Source: Fusobacteriaceae bacterium UBA2433
Lineage (GTDB): Bacteria > Fusobacteriota > Fusobacteriia > Fusobacteriales > Fusobacteriaceae
DNA: 45,184 nt
NCBI GenBank assembly: GCA_002342785.1
Contig: DDQV01000091.1
Location: 1-45,184 of the forward strand
Direction of reading: 5' to 3'
The position numbers and the translations under genes are program-made. The notes below the pieces were generated by a model. It had not been told where the DNA came from. It saw only the letters and a program-made list of their open reading frames with translations, and did not search any database. Numbering within the stretch: position 1 is the first letter of the stretch; each line of letters begins with the position of its first letter. Shown in pieces: positions 7,589 to 16,595 of the stretch.

Positions 7589-8464
7589 TTATTTTTCTAA
7601 TTCTAATTCCACCTTCTCTCCTATCGATTTATTTAATTTATATATAATTAGTGCTACGCTAGCTGTCAATAATATTATTATACTATTTATGATCATTACT
7701 TCTTCTCTATTAGCAATACTGTTTCTAGAATATTTTTCATATGCTAAAACTGAAAGAGTTCTAGGATAAGTTATTCCTAATAGATATGGAACTTCAAATG
7801 AAGCGAATATATGTGCAAAGACTACAAATAGTGAGCATAAATATATTGGAAAAATTATTGGAAATACCACTTCTTTAAAAAAATGATATCGATTTACTCC
7901 ATATACTTTAGCTACATCTAACCACTCGTTATTAATTTTTATTATTGTTGAATAGACCATGAGAATTATAAATGGGCTAGCTTTCCATCCATAGGTTAAT
8001 ATAATTGAGTATCCATGACTTTCATTGACTAAGATTGGAAACTCTTTCATACTAGAGATCCATCCTAGTTTATAACACAAAGTTGAGATAATACCACTTT
8101 GAGATATTAGGGTCGATATCATATATCCACCTAAAAGATATGGAATATACATTGGTGAAAGTAAAAATATTTTTATGATATTTAATTTTTTTATCTCAAT
8201 CTCTGTACTGAGAAGATAGAGAATATATATTCCAATAATAGATATTATTGCTACTAAAATTATTGAATATAAACTTAGTTTAGTTGTATAAATTAAAGAA
8301 CTTAAAAGCTCATCATTATTGATTATTTTTTTTAACATATCATAATTGAATATCTGTTGAAAAGATTTTAATATTCCACTCCAAAATAATATTGAAATAA
8401 GGATGATACTAGGTAAGATCCCTAAATGATCTTTAACTTTTTGCCACTTTTTCATACCATTCAT
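7589..8464 (-). CDS. ABC transporter permease, first subunit (YnjC N-terminal half-like)
   Basis: Membrane subunit of 291 residues with an N-terminal hydrophobic segment and about six helices. An EAA-type loop (EWLDVAKVYGVNRYHFFKEV) lies near residues 178-197. The start ATG (8464) is 7 bases after a GGA and overlaps the 3' end of the binding-protein gene by 32 bases, so translation is probably coupled. No ATPase gene occurs in the operon, so the transporter must borrow one encoded elsewhere. Confidence 0.85.
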   Translation of the reverse strand: MNGMKKWQKVKDHLGILPSIILISILFWSGILKSFQQIFNYDMLKKIINNDELLSSLIYTTKLSLYSIILVAIISIIGIYILYLLSTEIEIKKLNIIKIFLLSPMYIPYLLGGYMISTLISQSGIISTLCYKLGWISSMKEFPILVNESHGYSIILTYGWKASPFIILMVYSTIIKINNEWLDVAKVYGVNRYHFFKEVVFPIIFPIYLCSLFVVFAHIFASFEVPYLLGITYPRTLSVLAYEKYSRNSIANREEVMIINSIIILLTASVALIIYKLNKSIGEKVELELEK

Positions 8465-9558
8465 CTTTTATCCTTTCTGTTATCTCTGGAGATAACTCCT
8501 TTAATTGAGGGGTAAATAATTCTTCTTTTAATTTTTTAGTGACTGCTCCATCTCCCCAAACTGAAGATTTCATTTTTTCCTCTTGAGGATCATTTGAGAT
8601 CATATAATTTATAAAGACCAATGATCCCTCTGGATTTTTTGTATTCTTAGCTATAGTTAAGTAGTGATTGTTTGTAAAACTTCCAACATTCATTACATAA
8701 GAATATGTTTTCTCAGGAAATTCTCCCAAGGTTATTTTATTTTTTACAATGCTAGGAGTATAACTGATTGAAAAATCGACCTCTCCACTAGCAAATAGTT
8801 CATGATTTTTTTCTGAAGTTTTAGGGTATGTTTTTCCTTCTCTCCACAAAAAAGGTTTTATTTCATTGAGGTAATCCCATACTGGTTTCATCTCACTTAT
8901 TGTAAAATCATTTTTCTTTAATATATCTACAGCTAATGTTCTTATAAATGCATTCCCTACAAAATCATTGGGATTAGAATAAGTAAATCTTCCAGGATTT
9001 TTCATTACCCATAATCTTAATTCTGCTGCTGTTTTAGGAGGGTTTTTAATATCTGTTATCATTATAAAATTAGCTTGTCCAAGGGGTGCCTCAAGTCCAT
9101 CTATCGATTCACCAAAATCACTTTTAAGAGAATTTGGATCAACGTTTTTTATATTTGGAAGTTTTGAATTGATATCTCCTAATAATATTTTATTAGTTTT
9201 AGCAAATTTAAAATTTTCTCCATTGAGCCAGATAACATCAGTACTTCCATTAACTTTGTTTGATTCTTTTTCAATAATTAATTTATTTAAAGGTTGTCTA
9301 ATATTTGTAACTGGGATTATTTTTAAAGTTATATTGTATTCTTTTTTTAAATTAGGAGCTATAAACTCATCATAGTATTTATTGATATTTTTACTTCCAC
9401 CCCACATAGTAATAGATATAGTTTGACCATAAGCATTTTTTTCAATTTCTTCCCAACTCATATTTAAAACATCTTTCCGGTTTGTTTGTTTGTTTGTTTC
9501 CACTACAACTTATTAATAAAAAACTTGTTAATATTAACAAAAATATTAATTTTTTCAT
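8433..9558 (-). CDS. YnjB-like ABC transporter substrate-binding lipoprotein, frameshifted at an (AAAC)n tract
   Basis: Two reading frames make one gene. An ATG at 9558, behind GGGGG, encodes MKKLIFLLILTSFLLIS-C, a textbook lipoprotein signal with Cys18 as lipidation site. After (AAAC)5 (9480-9499) this frame runs out at a TGA (9444-9442) after 38 codons. The solute-binding domain continues in the other frame from 9503 (GTG, no ribosome binding site) to 8433. With four repeats the two would join into a 373-residue lipoprotein. The domain (SWEEIEKNAYGQTISITMWGG onwards) resembles E. coli YnjB (COG4134-type). Substrate unknown. In this sequence the gene is OFF, unless the frameshift is a sequencing error. 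Confidence 0.8.
9480..9499 (-). repeat. Tetranucleotide tract (AAAC)5 inside the lipoprotein gene
   Basis: Five perfect tandem copies (GTTT on the plus strand) lie just after the lipoprotein signal. Frame arithmetic shows 4, 7 or 10 copies put the signal in frame with the binding domain; 5 and 6 do not. The tract lies in the flexible linker behind the lipidated cysteine, where length changes would be tolerated. Confidence 0.85.
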
Positions 9559-9592
9559 TTTTACCCCCTGTAAACAATTGTATTTGCTTTTT

Positions 9593-9601
9593 ATTATAGC
9601 A
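9593..9601 (-). promoter_or_regulatory. Extended -10 promoter of the ynjBC-like operon
   Basis: The minus strand reads TGCTATAAT (9601 to 9593), 35 bp before the lipoprotein ATG. No clear -35. The 256-base gap to the divergent HAD gene otherwise holds only A/T-rich sequence. Confidence 0.5.
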
Positions 9602-9771
9602 TAATTATATTTTTATCTTGTATTTCTAAAAAAAATTTCTAAAAAAATACCATAAATTATTAATTGTTAATTAGATTTTATCATAGTTTAGAGTTGTTTA
9701 AAATAATATTTTAATTAGTGTAATTAATAGGAGTTTAAACTTAAAGAAAAAGTAAGATATAAAAAAAATTA

Positions 9772-9780
9772 TGTTATAAT
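9772..9780 (+). promoter_or_regulatory. Extended -10 promoter of the HAD phosphatase operon
   Basis: TGTTATAAT ends at 9780, 34 bases before the ATG of the HAD gene, preceded by an A-rich stretch. No recognisable -35. Confidence 0.5.
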
Positions 9781-9814
9781 GTGAGTATATTGAACAAATA
9801 GGAGGAGAAAATTT

Positions 9815-10564
9815 ATGAAAGCAGCATTTTTTGATATTGATGGAACTATATACAGAGATTCTCTTTTAACAGAGCATTTTAAAAGGTTAATTAAATATGA
9901 ATTAATAGATCCTAGACAATGGGAAAATAAAGTAAAAGATCTATATACCCAGTGGGATATAAGAGAAGGTGGCTATGATGCATATTTATTAGGACTCGTA
10001 GAAAGTTATATAGAAGCTATTCAAAATGTAACTTTAGAACAAAATGAATTTGTGGCCAATCAAGTAATGGATGTAAAAGCAGGAAGAGTATATAAATATA
10101 CTAGAGATAGGATAAAATGGCATAAAAAACAAGGGCATAAAGTTATATTTATTTCTGGAAGTCCAGAGTTTTTAGTTTCTAGGATGGCTAAAAAATATGG
10201 TGCAGATGATTATTGCGGAACTGTTTATCACTATGATGGTGAAAAATTTACTGGTGAAACTACTCCTATGTGGGATTCAGTGAGTAAACAAAAAGCTATC
10301 GATAAATTTGTAGAAAAATACAATATTGATTTAAAAAAATCTTATGCTTATGGAGATACTAACGGTGATCTTACTATGATGAAATCGGTAGGGCATCCAA
10401 TTACAATTAATCCAGCTAAAGTTTTTTTAAAGAGTATTCAAGAAAATAAAAGTTTAAAAAATAAAATTCAAATTATTGTAGAAAGAAAAGATGTTATATA
10501 TAAGCTTCGTTCAGATGTAGACATATATGAATGTTCATTTATTGAGGACTTAGAAGAAGAATAA
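9815..10564 (+). CDS. HAD-superfamily hydrolase, subfamily IB (SerB-like phosphatase)
   Basis: Probable cytoplasmic small-molecule phosphatase. The HAD motifs are in order: DIDGT (nucleophile Asp7, Asp9), SGS (114-116), Lys158 or Lys160, and GDTNGD (180-185, metal-binding Asp181 and Asp185). The helical cap between motifs I and II (about 20-90) and the SGSPEF segment are typical of the phosphoserine-phosphatase-like IB group. At 249 residues it is of normal length. AGGAGG precedes the ATG. It is the first gene of an apparent operon with an oxidoreductase, a mechanosensitive channel and an acetyltransferase, which does not point to one substrate. Confidence 0.88.
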   Translation: MKAAFFDIDGTIYRDSLLTEHFKRLIKYELIDPRQWENKVKDLYTQWDIREGGYDAYLLGLVESYIEAIQNVTLEQNEFVANQVMDVKAGRVYKYTRDRIKWHKKQGHKVIFISGSPEFLVSRMAKKYGADDYCGTVYHYDGEKFTGETTPMWDSVSKQKAIDKFVEKYNIDLKKSYAYGDTNGDLTMMKSVGHPITINPAKVFLKSIQENKSLKNKIQIIVERKDVIYKLRSDVDIYECSFIEDLEEE

Positions 10565-10581
10565 AATTTAGGAGAAAAGAT

Positions 10582-11550
10582 ATGAAGATGAAAAAAGAAG
10601 TAAATTTATTTACAGAATTTAATATAAAGAAAATAACTTTAAAAAATAGAGTTGTTCTACCACCTATGGTAAGATTTAGTTTAGTCGGAAAAGATGGGTA
10701 TGTTACTGATAAATTAGTAGATTGGTATGAAAAAATAGCTTTAGGAGGAGTTGGAATGATAATCCTAGAAGCTTGTTGTGTTGCCAAAGATGGTAAGTTA
10801 AGGGAAAATCAAATAGGAATATGGGATGATAGTTTTATAGAAGGATTGACCAAGATAGCAAAAGTTTGTAAAAAGAATAAAACTCCCGTTCTTATTCAAC
10901 TTCATCATGCTGGATTTAAAGAAAAGATAGCTACAGTATCTGAAAAAAAATTAGATGAAATTATGGAAGAGTTTGTTGACTCTTTTCATAGAGCAAAAAA
11001 ATGTGGATTTGATGGTATAGAAATTCATGGAGCACACACTTATCTTATATCACAACTTCATTCTAAACTTTGGAATAAAAGAACAGATAAATATGGTGAT
11101 AGATTATATTTTACTCGTGAATTAATAAAAAGAACAAAAAATCTTTTCAATGATAATTTTATTTTAGGGATGAGGATAGGAGGAAATGAACCTACTTTAG
11201 AAGATGGAATCTATATTGCAAAGGAAATTGAGAAATCAGGGATAGATCTAATCCATGTATCTAGTGGAACTCCTGATCCTTCATTCAAACAAGATAAAAA
11301 GATAGATATGCCTATGGATTTTCCTTTAGATTGGGTAGTGTATCTAGGAGTTGAGATAAAAAAACATGTGGATATACCTGTTATTGCTGTGAGATCTATA
11401 AAAAAAGAGGGAGAAGCTAGTTATTTAATTGAAAATAATATGGTAGATTTAGTGGCAGTGGGAAGAGCTATGATATCTAGACCTCACTGGATATCTTGGG
11501 CTAAGAAAAAATATATATTTAGAAAAAATACAGGTGGAAAATTTTTATAA
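10582..11550 (+). CDS. NADH:flavin oxidoreductase, Old Yellow Enzyme family
   Basis: FMN-binding TIM-barrel reductase of activated alkenes or similar substrates. Family marks: LKNRVVLPPM near residues 16-25, QLHHAG near 108-113, IHGAHTYLISQLHS with the substrate-binding His pair, NKRTDKYGDR, and the C-terminal phosphate-binding VAVGRAM. At 322 residues it is a single-domain member without the C-terminal [4Fe-4S]/FAD domains of 2,4-dienoyl-CoA reductases. AGGAG precedes the ATG, and the gap to the HAD gene is 17 bases, so they are co-transcribed. Physiological substrate unknown. Confidence 0.9.
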   Translation: MKMKKEVNLFTEFNIKKITLKNRVVLPPMVRFSLVGKDGYVTDKLVDWYEKIALGGVGMIILEACCVAKDGKLRENQIGIWDDSFIEGLTKIAKVCKKNKTPVLIQLHHAGFKEKIATVSEKKLDEIMEEFVDSFHRAKKCGFDGIEIHGAHTYLISQLHSKLWNKRTDKYGDRLYFTRELIKRTKNLFNDNFILGMRIGGNEPTLEDGIYIAKEIEKSGIDLIHVSSGTPDPSFKQDKKIDMPMDFPLDWVVYLGVEIKKHVDIPVIAVRSIKKEGEASYLIENNMVDLVAVGRAMISRPHWISWAKKKYIFRKNTGGKFL

Positions 11551-11585
11551 AATCAATTTGATTGAGAAAAAATAGGAGCAATAAT

Positions 11586-12815
11586 ATGGAAAAATTTTAT
11601 AATATAATTATTGAATATTTAAATATAAGTGGATATTATCAAAGAATTTTTATTGTGGGAATAATAATAATATTGACTATTATTATAGCAATTATTATGC
11701 ACTATATTACGAATTATCTAATAAAAAATCATTTGATTAAAATTATTGAAAAAAGTGAAACTAAATGGGATGATTATTTAATTGAAAATAATATTTTGAA
11801 ATATTTGAATGCTTTAGTTCCACTAATTATTTTTCAAATTATGATAAAAAAATTAGATTTTTTCAAACATTTTTTTGAAAAAATTATTGAGATAGGAATG
11901 GTAGTAATATTTACTCTTATTGCAAACGGGATTTTATCGGTATTTAGCGATATTTATAGTACATATAGTATTTCTAAAAGACGACCAATTAAAAGTTATC
12001 TTCAGGTTATGAGTTTATTTTTAATGATTGTAGCTATAACAATATCTGTAGGAATTATTATGGAAAAATCACCTCTTAAAATTTTAAGTGGAATAGGTGC
12101 CATGACTGCTGTAATTATGTTAATTTTTAAAGACGCTATCTTAGGTTTTGTAGCAAGTATTCAATTAGCAGCTAATAATATGGTTGGAATAGGAGATTGG
12201 ATTGAAATGCCCGATCAATTAGCAGATGGAGATGTAATAGAAATAAATTTAACTAATGTGAAAGTTCAAAATTTCGACAAAACTATTACGACTATTCCTA
12301 GTTATGCCCTTGTTAGTAATTCATTTAGAAATTGGAAGGGGATGCAATCTACAGGAAGCAGGAGGATAAAAAGATCGATATTTTTAGACAGTAATAGTGT
12401 AAAATTTTTATCTTTAGAAGAGATTGAAAGATATAAAAAAATTGATCTTTTAAAAAATTATATTGAAAAAAAAGAAAAGGAAATAAAAAAACATAATAGT
12501 GATAAAGACATTTCTTCTGCTCCTATTAATGGAAGAAGGCTTACAAATATTGGAATGTTTAGAGCATATGTAGAATTATATCTTAGAAATAGTTCCCATA
12601 TCAATCAAAATTTAACTTTATTAGTTAGACAACAAGAACCTACATTTCAAGGAATTCCCCTTGAGATATATTGTTTTGCAAATACAATTATCTGGCAAGA
12701 ATATGAGGGAATTCAATCAAATTTATTTGAACATCTTATACCAACAATTCATGAATTTGATCTAGCAGTATTTCAAAATCCAACTGGAAATGATTTAAGA
12801 ATGTTAAGAAAATAA
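11586..12815 (+). CDS. Mechanosensitive ion channel, MscS superfamily, YbdG type
   Basis: Inner-membrane tension-gated channel for osmotic down-shock. The ATG at 11586 is preferred over an upstream in-frame TTG (11562) because AGGAG sits just before it; this gives 409 residues. Membrane segments lie near residues 15-38, 75-110 and 135-180. The pore-lining helix and beta domain follow (LSGIGAMTAVIMLIFKDAIL, then GIGDWIEMP, TTIPSYALVSNSFRNW). The long C-terminal cytoplasmic part with TNIGMFRAYVELYL and LVRQQEPT matches the YbdG branch rather than small MscS. Confidence 0.9.
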   Translation: MEKFYNIIIEYLNISGYYQRIFIVGIIIILTIIIAIIMHYITNYLIKNHLIKIIEKSETKWDDYLIENNILKYLNALVPLIIFQIMIKKLDFFKHFFEKIIEIGMVVIFTLIANGILSVFSDIYSTYSISKRRPIKSYLQVMSLFLMIVAITISVGIIMEKSPLKILSGIGAMTAVIMLIFKDAILGFVASIQLAANNMVGIGDWIEMPDQLADGDVIEINLTNVKVQNFDKTITTIPSYALVSNSFRNWKGMQSTGSRRIKRSIFLDSNSVKFLSLEEIERYKKIDLLKNYIEKKEKEIKKHNSDKDISSAPINGRRLTNIGMFRAYVELYLRNSSHINQNLTLLVRQQEPTFQGIPLEIYCFANTIIWQEYEGIQSNLFEHLIPTIHEFDLAVFQNPTGNDLRMLRK

Positions 12816-12861
12816 TAGGTTTATTTATTTTGAAAAACTTAAATAATAAAGGAGAAAATAT

Positions 12862-13422
12862 ATGAAAAGTGAAAAAGAAAAGATGTTAGCTGGAGAATTA
12901 TATTTTCCTGGAGATCGAAATTTGATGGATGATAGACTTATGGCTAAGATGTTAATTTCAGAATATAATTCTACAAAACCTACAGAAGAGGATGAACGAA
13001 AAGAAATTATTGAAAGACTTATAATCACCAATGGAAATATAAAAATAAGATCTCCATTTTATTGTGATTATGGGTATAATATAGAAGTTGGAGAAAATTT
13101 TTATGCGAATGTTTCTTGTATTATTTTAGATGTAAATAAAGTAATAATTGGAGATAATGTAATGTTAGGACCAAATGTTCAAATATATACAGCAAGTCAC
13201 CCATTAGATCCTAAGGATAGAATAAAAAAATTAGAATTATCTAAACCTATAACGATAGAAGATAATGTATGGGTCGGAGGAGGAACTATTATTTTGCCTG
13301 GTGTAACTATTGGTAAAAATACTACAATAGGAGCAGGGAGTGTTGTAACCAAAGATATCCCAGAAGATGTTCTTGCTGTGGGAAATCCTTGCAAAGTCAT
13401 AAAAAAAATAAATTCTTTATAG
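12862..13422 (+). CDS. maa: Maltose/galactoside O-acetyltransferase family protein
   Basis: Acetyl-CoA-dependent sugar O-acetyltransferase built on a left-handed beta-helix. The N-terminal helical segment (MLAGELYFPGDRNL) is typical of the Maa/LacA group. Hexapeptide repeats run from about residue 60 to 175, with the catalytic His in TASHPLDP (about residue 113) and the acceptor-site WVGGG and GAGSVVTKD segments intact. At 186 residues it is full length. GGAG lies before the ATG. Last gene of the 9815-13422 group. The physiological acceptor sugar is unknown. Confidence 0.92.
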   Translation: MKSEKEKMLAGELYFPGDRNLMDDRLMAKMLISEYNSTKPTEEDERKEIIERLIITNGNIKIRSPFYCDYGYNIEVGENFYANVSCIILDVNKVIIGDNVMLGPNVQIYTASHPLDPKDRIKKLELSKPITIEDNVWVGGGTIILPGVTIGKNTTIGAGSVVTKDIPEDVLAVGNPCKVIKKINSL

Positions 13423-13444
13423 GATAATGGAATAAATTAAGATG

Positions 13445-13473
13445 TTGACTTATTCACTGCTCTGTAGTAGTAT
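13445..13473 (+). promoter_or_regulatory. Promoter of the TPP-riboswitch transcript
   Basis: TTGACT (13445-13450) and TAGTAT (13468-13473) are spaced by 17 bases. The start would fall near 13480, about 15-20 bases before the riboswitch aptamer. Confidence 0.65.
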
Positions 13474-13496
13474 GAAATATATTAAATTTAATTAAA

Positions 13497-13593
13497 AATA
13501 TTCGGGGAGCTGCTTAGATGTGCTGAGATTGAACTTTATTAGTTCTAAACCCTTAAAACCTGATGTAGATAATGCTACCGTAGGGATTATAGA
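13497..13593 (+). promoter_or_regulatory. TPP (THI-box) riboswitch aptamer
   Basis: Conserved blocks appear in order: CGGGGAGC (P2 side), GCTGAGA (13522-13528), ACCCTT (13549-13554), ACCTGAT (13558-13564), GATAATGC and CGTAGGGA. Flanking bases ATATTC and GATTAT can form P1. An intrinsic terminator follows at 13628-13656, so thiamine pyrophosphate most likely turns the operon off by early termination. The downstream genes are a thiamine-precursor ECF transporter, consistent with this. Confidence 0.95.
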
Positions 13594-13627
13594 CGATTAG
13601 TCGTGCATTATATTGCAAAGATTAGGT

Positions 13628-13656
13628 CATAACCTCATGGGTTATGGCTTTTTTTT
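13628..13656 (+). terminator. Riboswitch-controlled terminator upstream of ykoF
   Basis: CATAACC (13628-13634) pairs with GGTTATG (13640-13646), followed by GC and a run of eight T. It lies 76 bases before the ykoF start, in the position of an expression platform. Confidence 0.88.
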
Positions 13657-13732
13657 ATGTCTACATTAATTTTTAGAAAAGTAAGTGAATATTTTCAATG
13701 AAATATATAATAAAAAATAGGAGGAAGAATAG

Positions 13733-14332
13733 TTGAATTTAAAATGTGGAATTAGTGATGTTGTTGGTGCTAGAATAGGTGTTTATCCTATGCAAGATAA
13801 TTTTGTAGATGTAATTTTAAAGGCGTTAAAAGATACTGACCGTACAGGACTTTGTGTTATGACAGATGATTTAGGAACAACAGTACAAGGAAAAAGAGAG
13901 CGTGTTTTTAATTATGTAAAAGAAGTTTTTTTACGTACATCTAATATAGGTGGACATGTAGTTGCTAACGTGTTATTTTCAATTGGATGTCCAGGAGATG
14001 TAGCAGAAGATTTTGATTTTAATACAAAACCAAAATATATTAATCTTCCTATGGAAGATATGCCAGTGGCATGTGCTTGGTCTTTGTATCCATTAGGAAA
14101 TGAACAATATTTCCCAGTGATAGTAGAGGAAGTTGAGAAAGCTATGAATTTATCTAATGTAGAGGTAGAAAGTTATCATTATTGTACAAGACTCGATGGG
14201 ACTGCAAAAGATGTCTTTAATTTATTAGAAACATCTTTTAAAGGAGTATCTAAAAGAATTCCACATACGATTATTCATGCAACATTTTCAAAAGGAAGTC
14301 CGTCAAAAATAAAAGAAAAAATTGAACTATAA
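13733..14332 (+). CDS. ykoF: YkoF-like thiamine/HMP-binding protein
   Basis: Homologous to the soluble YkoF protein, which has a duplicated small domain and binds thiamine; here the accessory component of an ECF vitamin transporter. The start is a TTG with a perfect AGGAGG 8 bases upstream; no ATG fits as well. At 199 residues it has the family length, with two related halves (the first with GARIGVYPMQDNFVDVILKAL, the second with CAWSLYPLGNEQYFPVIVEEV). First gene of the ykoFEDC-order operon behind the TPP riboswitch. Confidence 0.9.
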   Translation: MNLKCGISDVVGARIGVYPMQDNFVDVILKALKDTDRTGLCVMTDDLGTTVQGKRERVFNYVKEVFLRTSNIGGHVVANVLFSIGCPGDVAEDFDFNTKPKYINLPMEDMPVACAWSLYPLGNEQYFPVIVEEVEKAMNLSNVEVESYHYCTRLDGTAKDVFNLLETSFKGVSKRIPHTIIHATFSKGSPSKIKEKIEL

Positions 14333-14349
14333 TTTATAGGAGGAAAAAA

Positions 14350-14940
14350 ATGATTAAAAAATTAGGATGGACATTAAAAGATATTATAGTTTTATGTGTA
14401 CTTGGTGTTGCATTTGGAGCTTTGTGCTTAGGTGGGATTACTATTTGGGCATTTGCTAATGCAGCATTTGGACCTATTGGTCTTGATATAGTATATGGTA
14501 TTTGGTTTACAGCATCTATTACGGGAGCGTATATTATTCGTAAACCTGGAGTTGCTCTTGGTACAGAGTTAATGGCAGCTTTGGGAGAAGTTATACTGGG
14601 AACGCCATCAGGTATTATGGTATTTGTTGGTGCTGCGATTCAAGGATTAGGTTGCGAAGCAGTTTTTGCTGCGACTGGATGGAAAAGATATTCTACACCT
14701 ATTTTAGTTTTAGCAGGTATGGGTGCTAGTATAACAAGTTTTATTTATAATTATTTTGCATATGGGTATTCAAAATTCACTTTGGTAATGCTAGTTACTA
14801 TGTTAGCTGTACGTTTACTATCTGGAGCAGTACTATCTGGTTTGTTAGGTAAATGGATAGGTGACGGACTTGCAGCTACAGGTGCATTATCATCATTTCC
14901 GTTAGGTCGTGAAAAAGCTAAAAAGAGGGTAAATGTATAA
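14350..14940 (+). CDS. ykoE: ECF transporter S component, YkoE type (HMP/thiamine-related)
   Basis: Small membrane protein of 196 residues with about five to six hydrophobic helices that recognises the vitamin precursor and docks to the energy-coupling module. The sequence LKDIIVLCVLGVAFGALCLG near the N-terminus and the glycine/alanine-rich helices fit the YkoE family, predicted from TPP-riboswitch control to carry hydroxymethylpyrimidine or thiamine. AGGAGG precedes the ATG. Its stop overlaps the next start (TAATG), indicating coupled translation. Confidence 0.9.
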   Translation: MIKKLGWTLKDIIVLCVLGVAFGALCLGGITIWAFANAAFGPIGLDIVYGIWFTASITGAYIIRKPGVALGTELMAALGEVILGTPSGIMVFVGAAIQGLGCEAVFAATGWKRYSTPILVLAGMGASITSFIYNYFAYGYSKFTLVMLVTMLAVRLLSGAVLSGLLGKWIGDGLAATGALSSFPLGREKAKKRVNV

Positions 14941-16595
14941 TGGCAATAGTAAATATTCGTAATCTATCTATTGAAATAAATGAGAGATCTGTTCTTCAAG
15001 ATATCAACATAAAGTTTAATACAAAGGAACGAATTCTTATTTTAGGCGAAAGTGGTAGTGGTAAATCTACATTACTGCTATCTCTTATGGGAATTATTCA
15101 GAGATTTAATAATGCTGATGTAAATGGAGATATTTTAATAGACGGTATATCTGTTATGGACATGGAACTATCCGATGCAGCACGAATTTTTGGAATAGTG
15201 TTTCAAAATCCTGAAAGTCAATTTTGTTCTCTTTATCCAAAAGACGAAATAGCTTTTGGCTTAGAAAACCAATGTATAGATTCGGATATGATGCCTAGCA
15301 TAATAAAAAATGCAATGGAAGCTTTTGATTTTCCTAAATTAAAAGAAGACCAACTTATTAATACTTTATCTGGTGGTGAACAGCAAAGATTAGCCCTTTC
15401 TTCTATTGCTGCTATTGATTCTCAAATGCTTTTATTAGATGAACCAACAGCAAATTTAGACCCCAAAGGTCGAAGACAAGTAGTAAAATCCGCCAAGAAA
15501 ATGGTAAAAAATGGTAAAGGATTAATAGTTGTAGAGCATAATTTAGAAAATTGGGTTCCATTTTTAGATCGTCTCATTGTAATTGATGGAGATGGTCGAA
15601 TACTTTGTGATGGAAATATTAGAGAGATATTTTATAAACATGGTGAATTGTTAAATGAAAAAGGAATATGGTATCCACGTAGTCTTAAAATTTATAGAGA
15701 ATTAAACATTAGAGGATATGGATTTAATACTATTCCTTGTAACATAGAAGAATTAAAAAATGAAAATATTCCTCAGACATTATTAAAAGAAGTAGTAGAC
15801 CTTCATTATAAAACCACTAATAAAATAGAGTGTGTTAGAAAAAATCCAGTACTTAAATTAGAAAAGTTATCTGCTGGATATAAAAAAAATCAGTCTATTT
15901 TAAAAGAAATAGATTTAATTGTAAATGAAGGTGATTTTTTTGCTTTAGTAGGTGGAAATGGTAGCGGGAAATCAACATTATCAAAAGTTATATTGAAACT
16001 TATTGATATATTTAGTGGATCTCTCTCTATTTATGGAAAAGAATTATCTGAATATAAAGAACATGAACTTTATGATTTGATTGGATATGTATTTCAAAAT
16101 CCTGAACATCAATTTTTGGAAGATACAGTATGGTCAGAAATTGCATATAGTGTAAATCAACTTACTATGGATGAAAATATAAAAAATGAAGAAATAAATA
16201 AGTTGTTAGAAGCTTTTCAACTTAAAAATTGTTATATGAATAATCCTTTTAGTCTTTCTGGAGGACAGAAAAGACGACTTTCTGTTGCAACTATGCTTGT
16301 AGGAGAACGAAAAATATTGATATTAGATGAGCCAACTTTTGGTCAGGATGAAAAAAATACTATTATGTTAATGGAAAAACTTACTGAACTTAATCAACAA
16401 GGTATGACTATATTTATGATTACTCATGATTTAGACTTAGTGGATTGTTATACAAACAAGACTGCTGTTATGTATAATGGAGAGATTATATACAATGGAG
16501 ACACACAAAAGTTATGGAATGAATATGAAATAATAAAAAAGAGTGGACTCGATCTACCTTACAGAGTTAAACTCATGGATGGGGTGAATTATTGA
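14940..16595 (+). CDS. ykoD: ECF transporter duplicated ATPase, YkoD type
   Basis: Energy-coupling ATPase with two ABC domains in one 551-residue chain. Domain 1: Walker A GESGSGKST (36-44), signature LSGGEQQR, Walker B LLLDEPTANLD. Domain 2: Walker A GGNGSGKST, signature LSGGQKRR, Walker B ILDEPTFGQD. Both Q-loops carry FQNPE. Such duplicated A components drive a dedicated S component, here YkoE, with YkoC as T component. Start overlaps the ykoE stop. Confidence 0.95.
   Translation: MAIVNIRNLSIEINERSVLQDINIKFNTKERILILGESGSGKSTLLLSLMGIIQRFNNADVNGDILIDGISVMDMELSDAARIFGIVFQNPESQFCSLYPKDEIAFGLENQCIDSDMMPSIIKNAMEAFDFPKLKEDQLINTLSGGEQQRLALSSIAAIDSQMLLLDEPTANLDPKGRRQVVKSAKKMVKNGKGLIVVEHNLENWVPFLDRLIVIDGDGRILCDGNIREIFYKHGELLNEKGIWYPRSLKIYRELNIRGYGFNTIPCNIEELKNENIPQTLLKEVVDLHYKTTNKIECVRKNPVLKLEKLSAGYKKNQSILKEIDLIVNEGDFFALVGGNGSGKSTLSKVILKLIDIFSGSLSIYGKELSEYKEHELYDLIGYVFQNPEHQFLEDTVWSEIAYSVNQLTMDENIKNEEINKLLEAFQLKNCYMNNPFSLSGGQKRRLSVATMLVGERKILILDEPTFGQDEKNTIMLMEKLTELNQQGMTIFMITHDLDLVDCYTNKTAVMYNGEIIYNGDTQKLWNEYEIIKKSGLDLPYRVKLMDGVNY

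Noticed and set aside
8433..9503. Taking the GTG at 9503 as the real start of the substrate-binding protein
   Set aside because: There is no ribosome binding site, no signal peptide in that frame, and a perfect lipoprotein start lies just upstream in the other frame.
11562..11585. TTG start extending the mechanosensitive channel by 8 residues
   Set aside because: The AGGAG ribosome binding site lies between the TTG and the ATG at 11586, and so serves the ATG.
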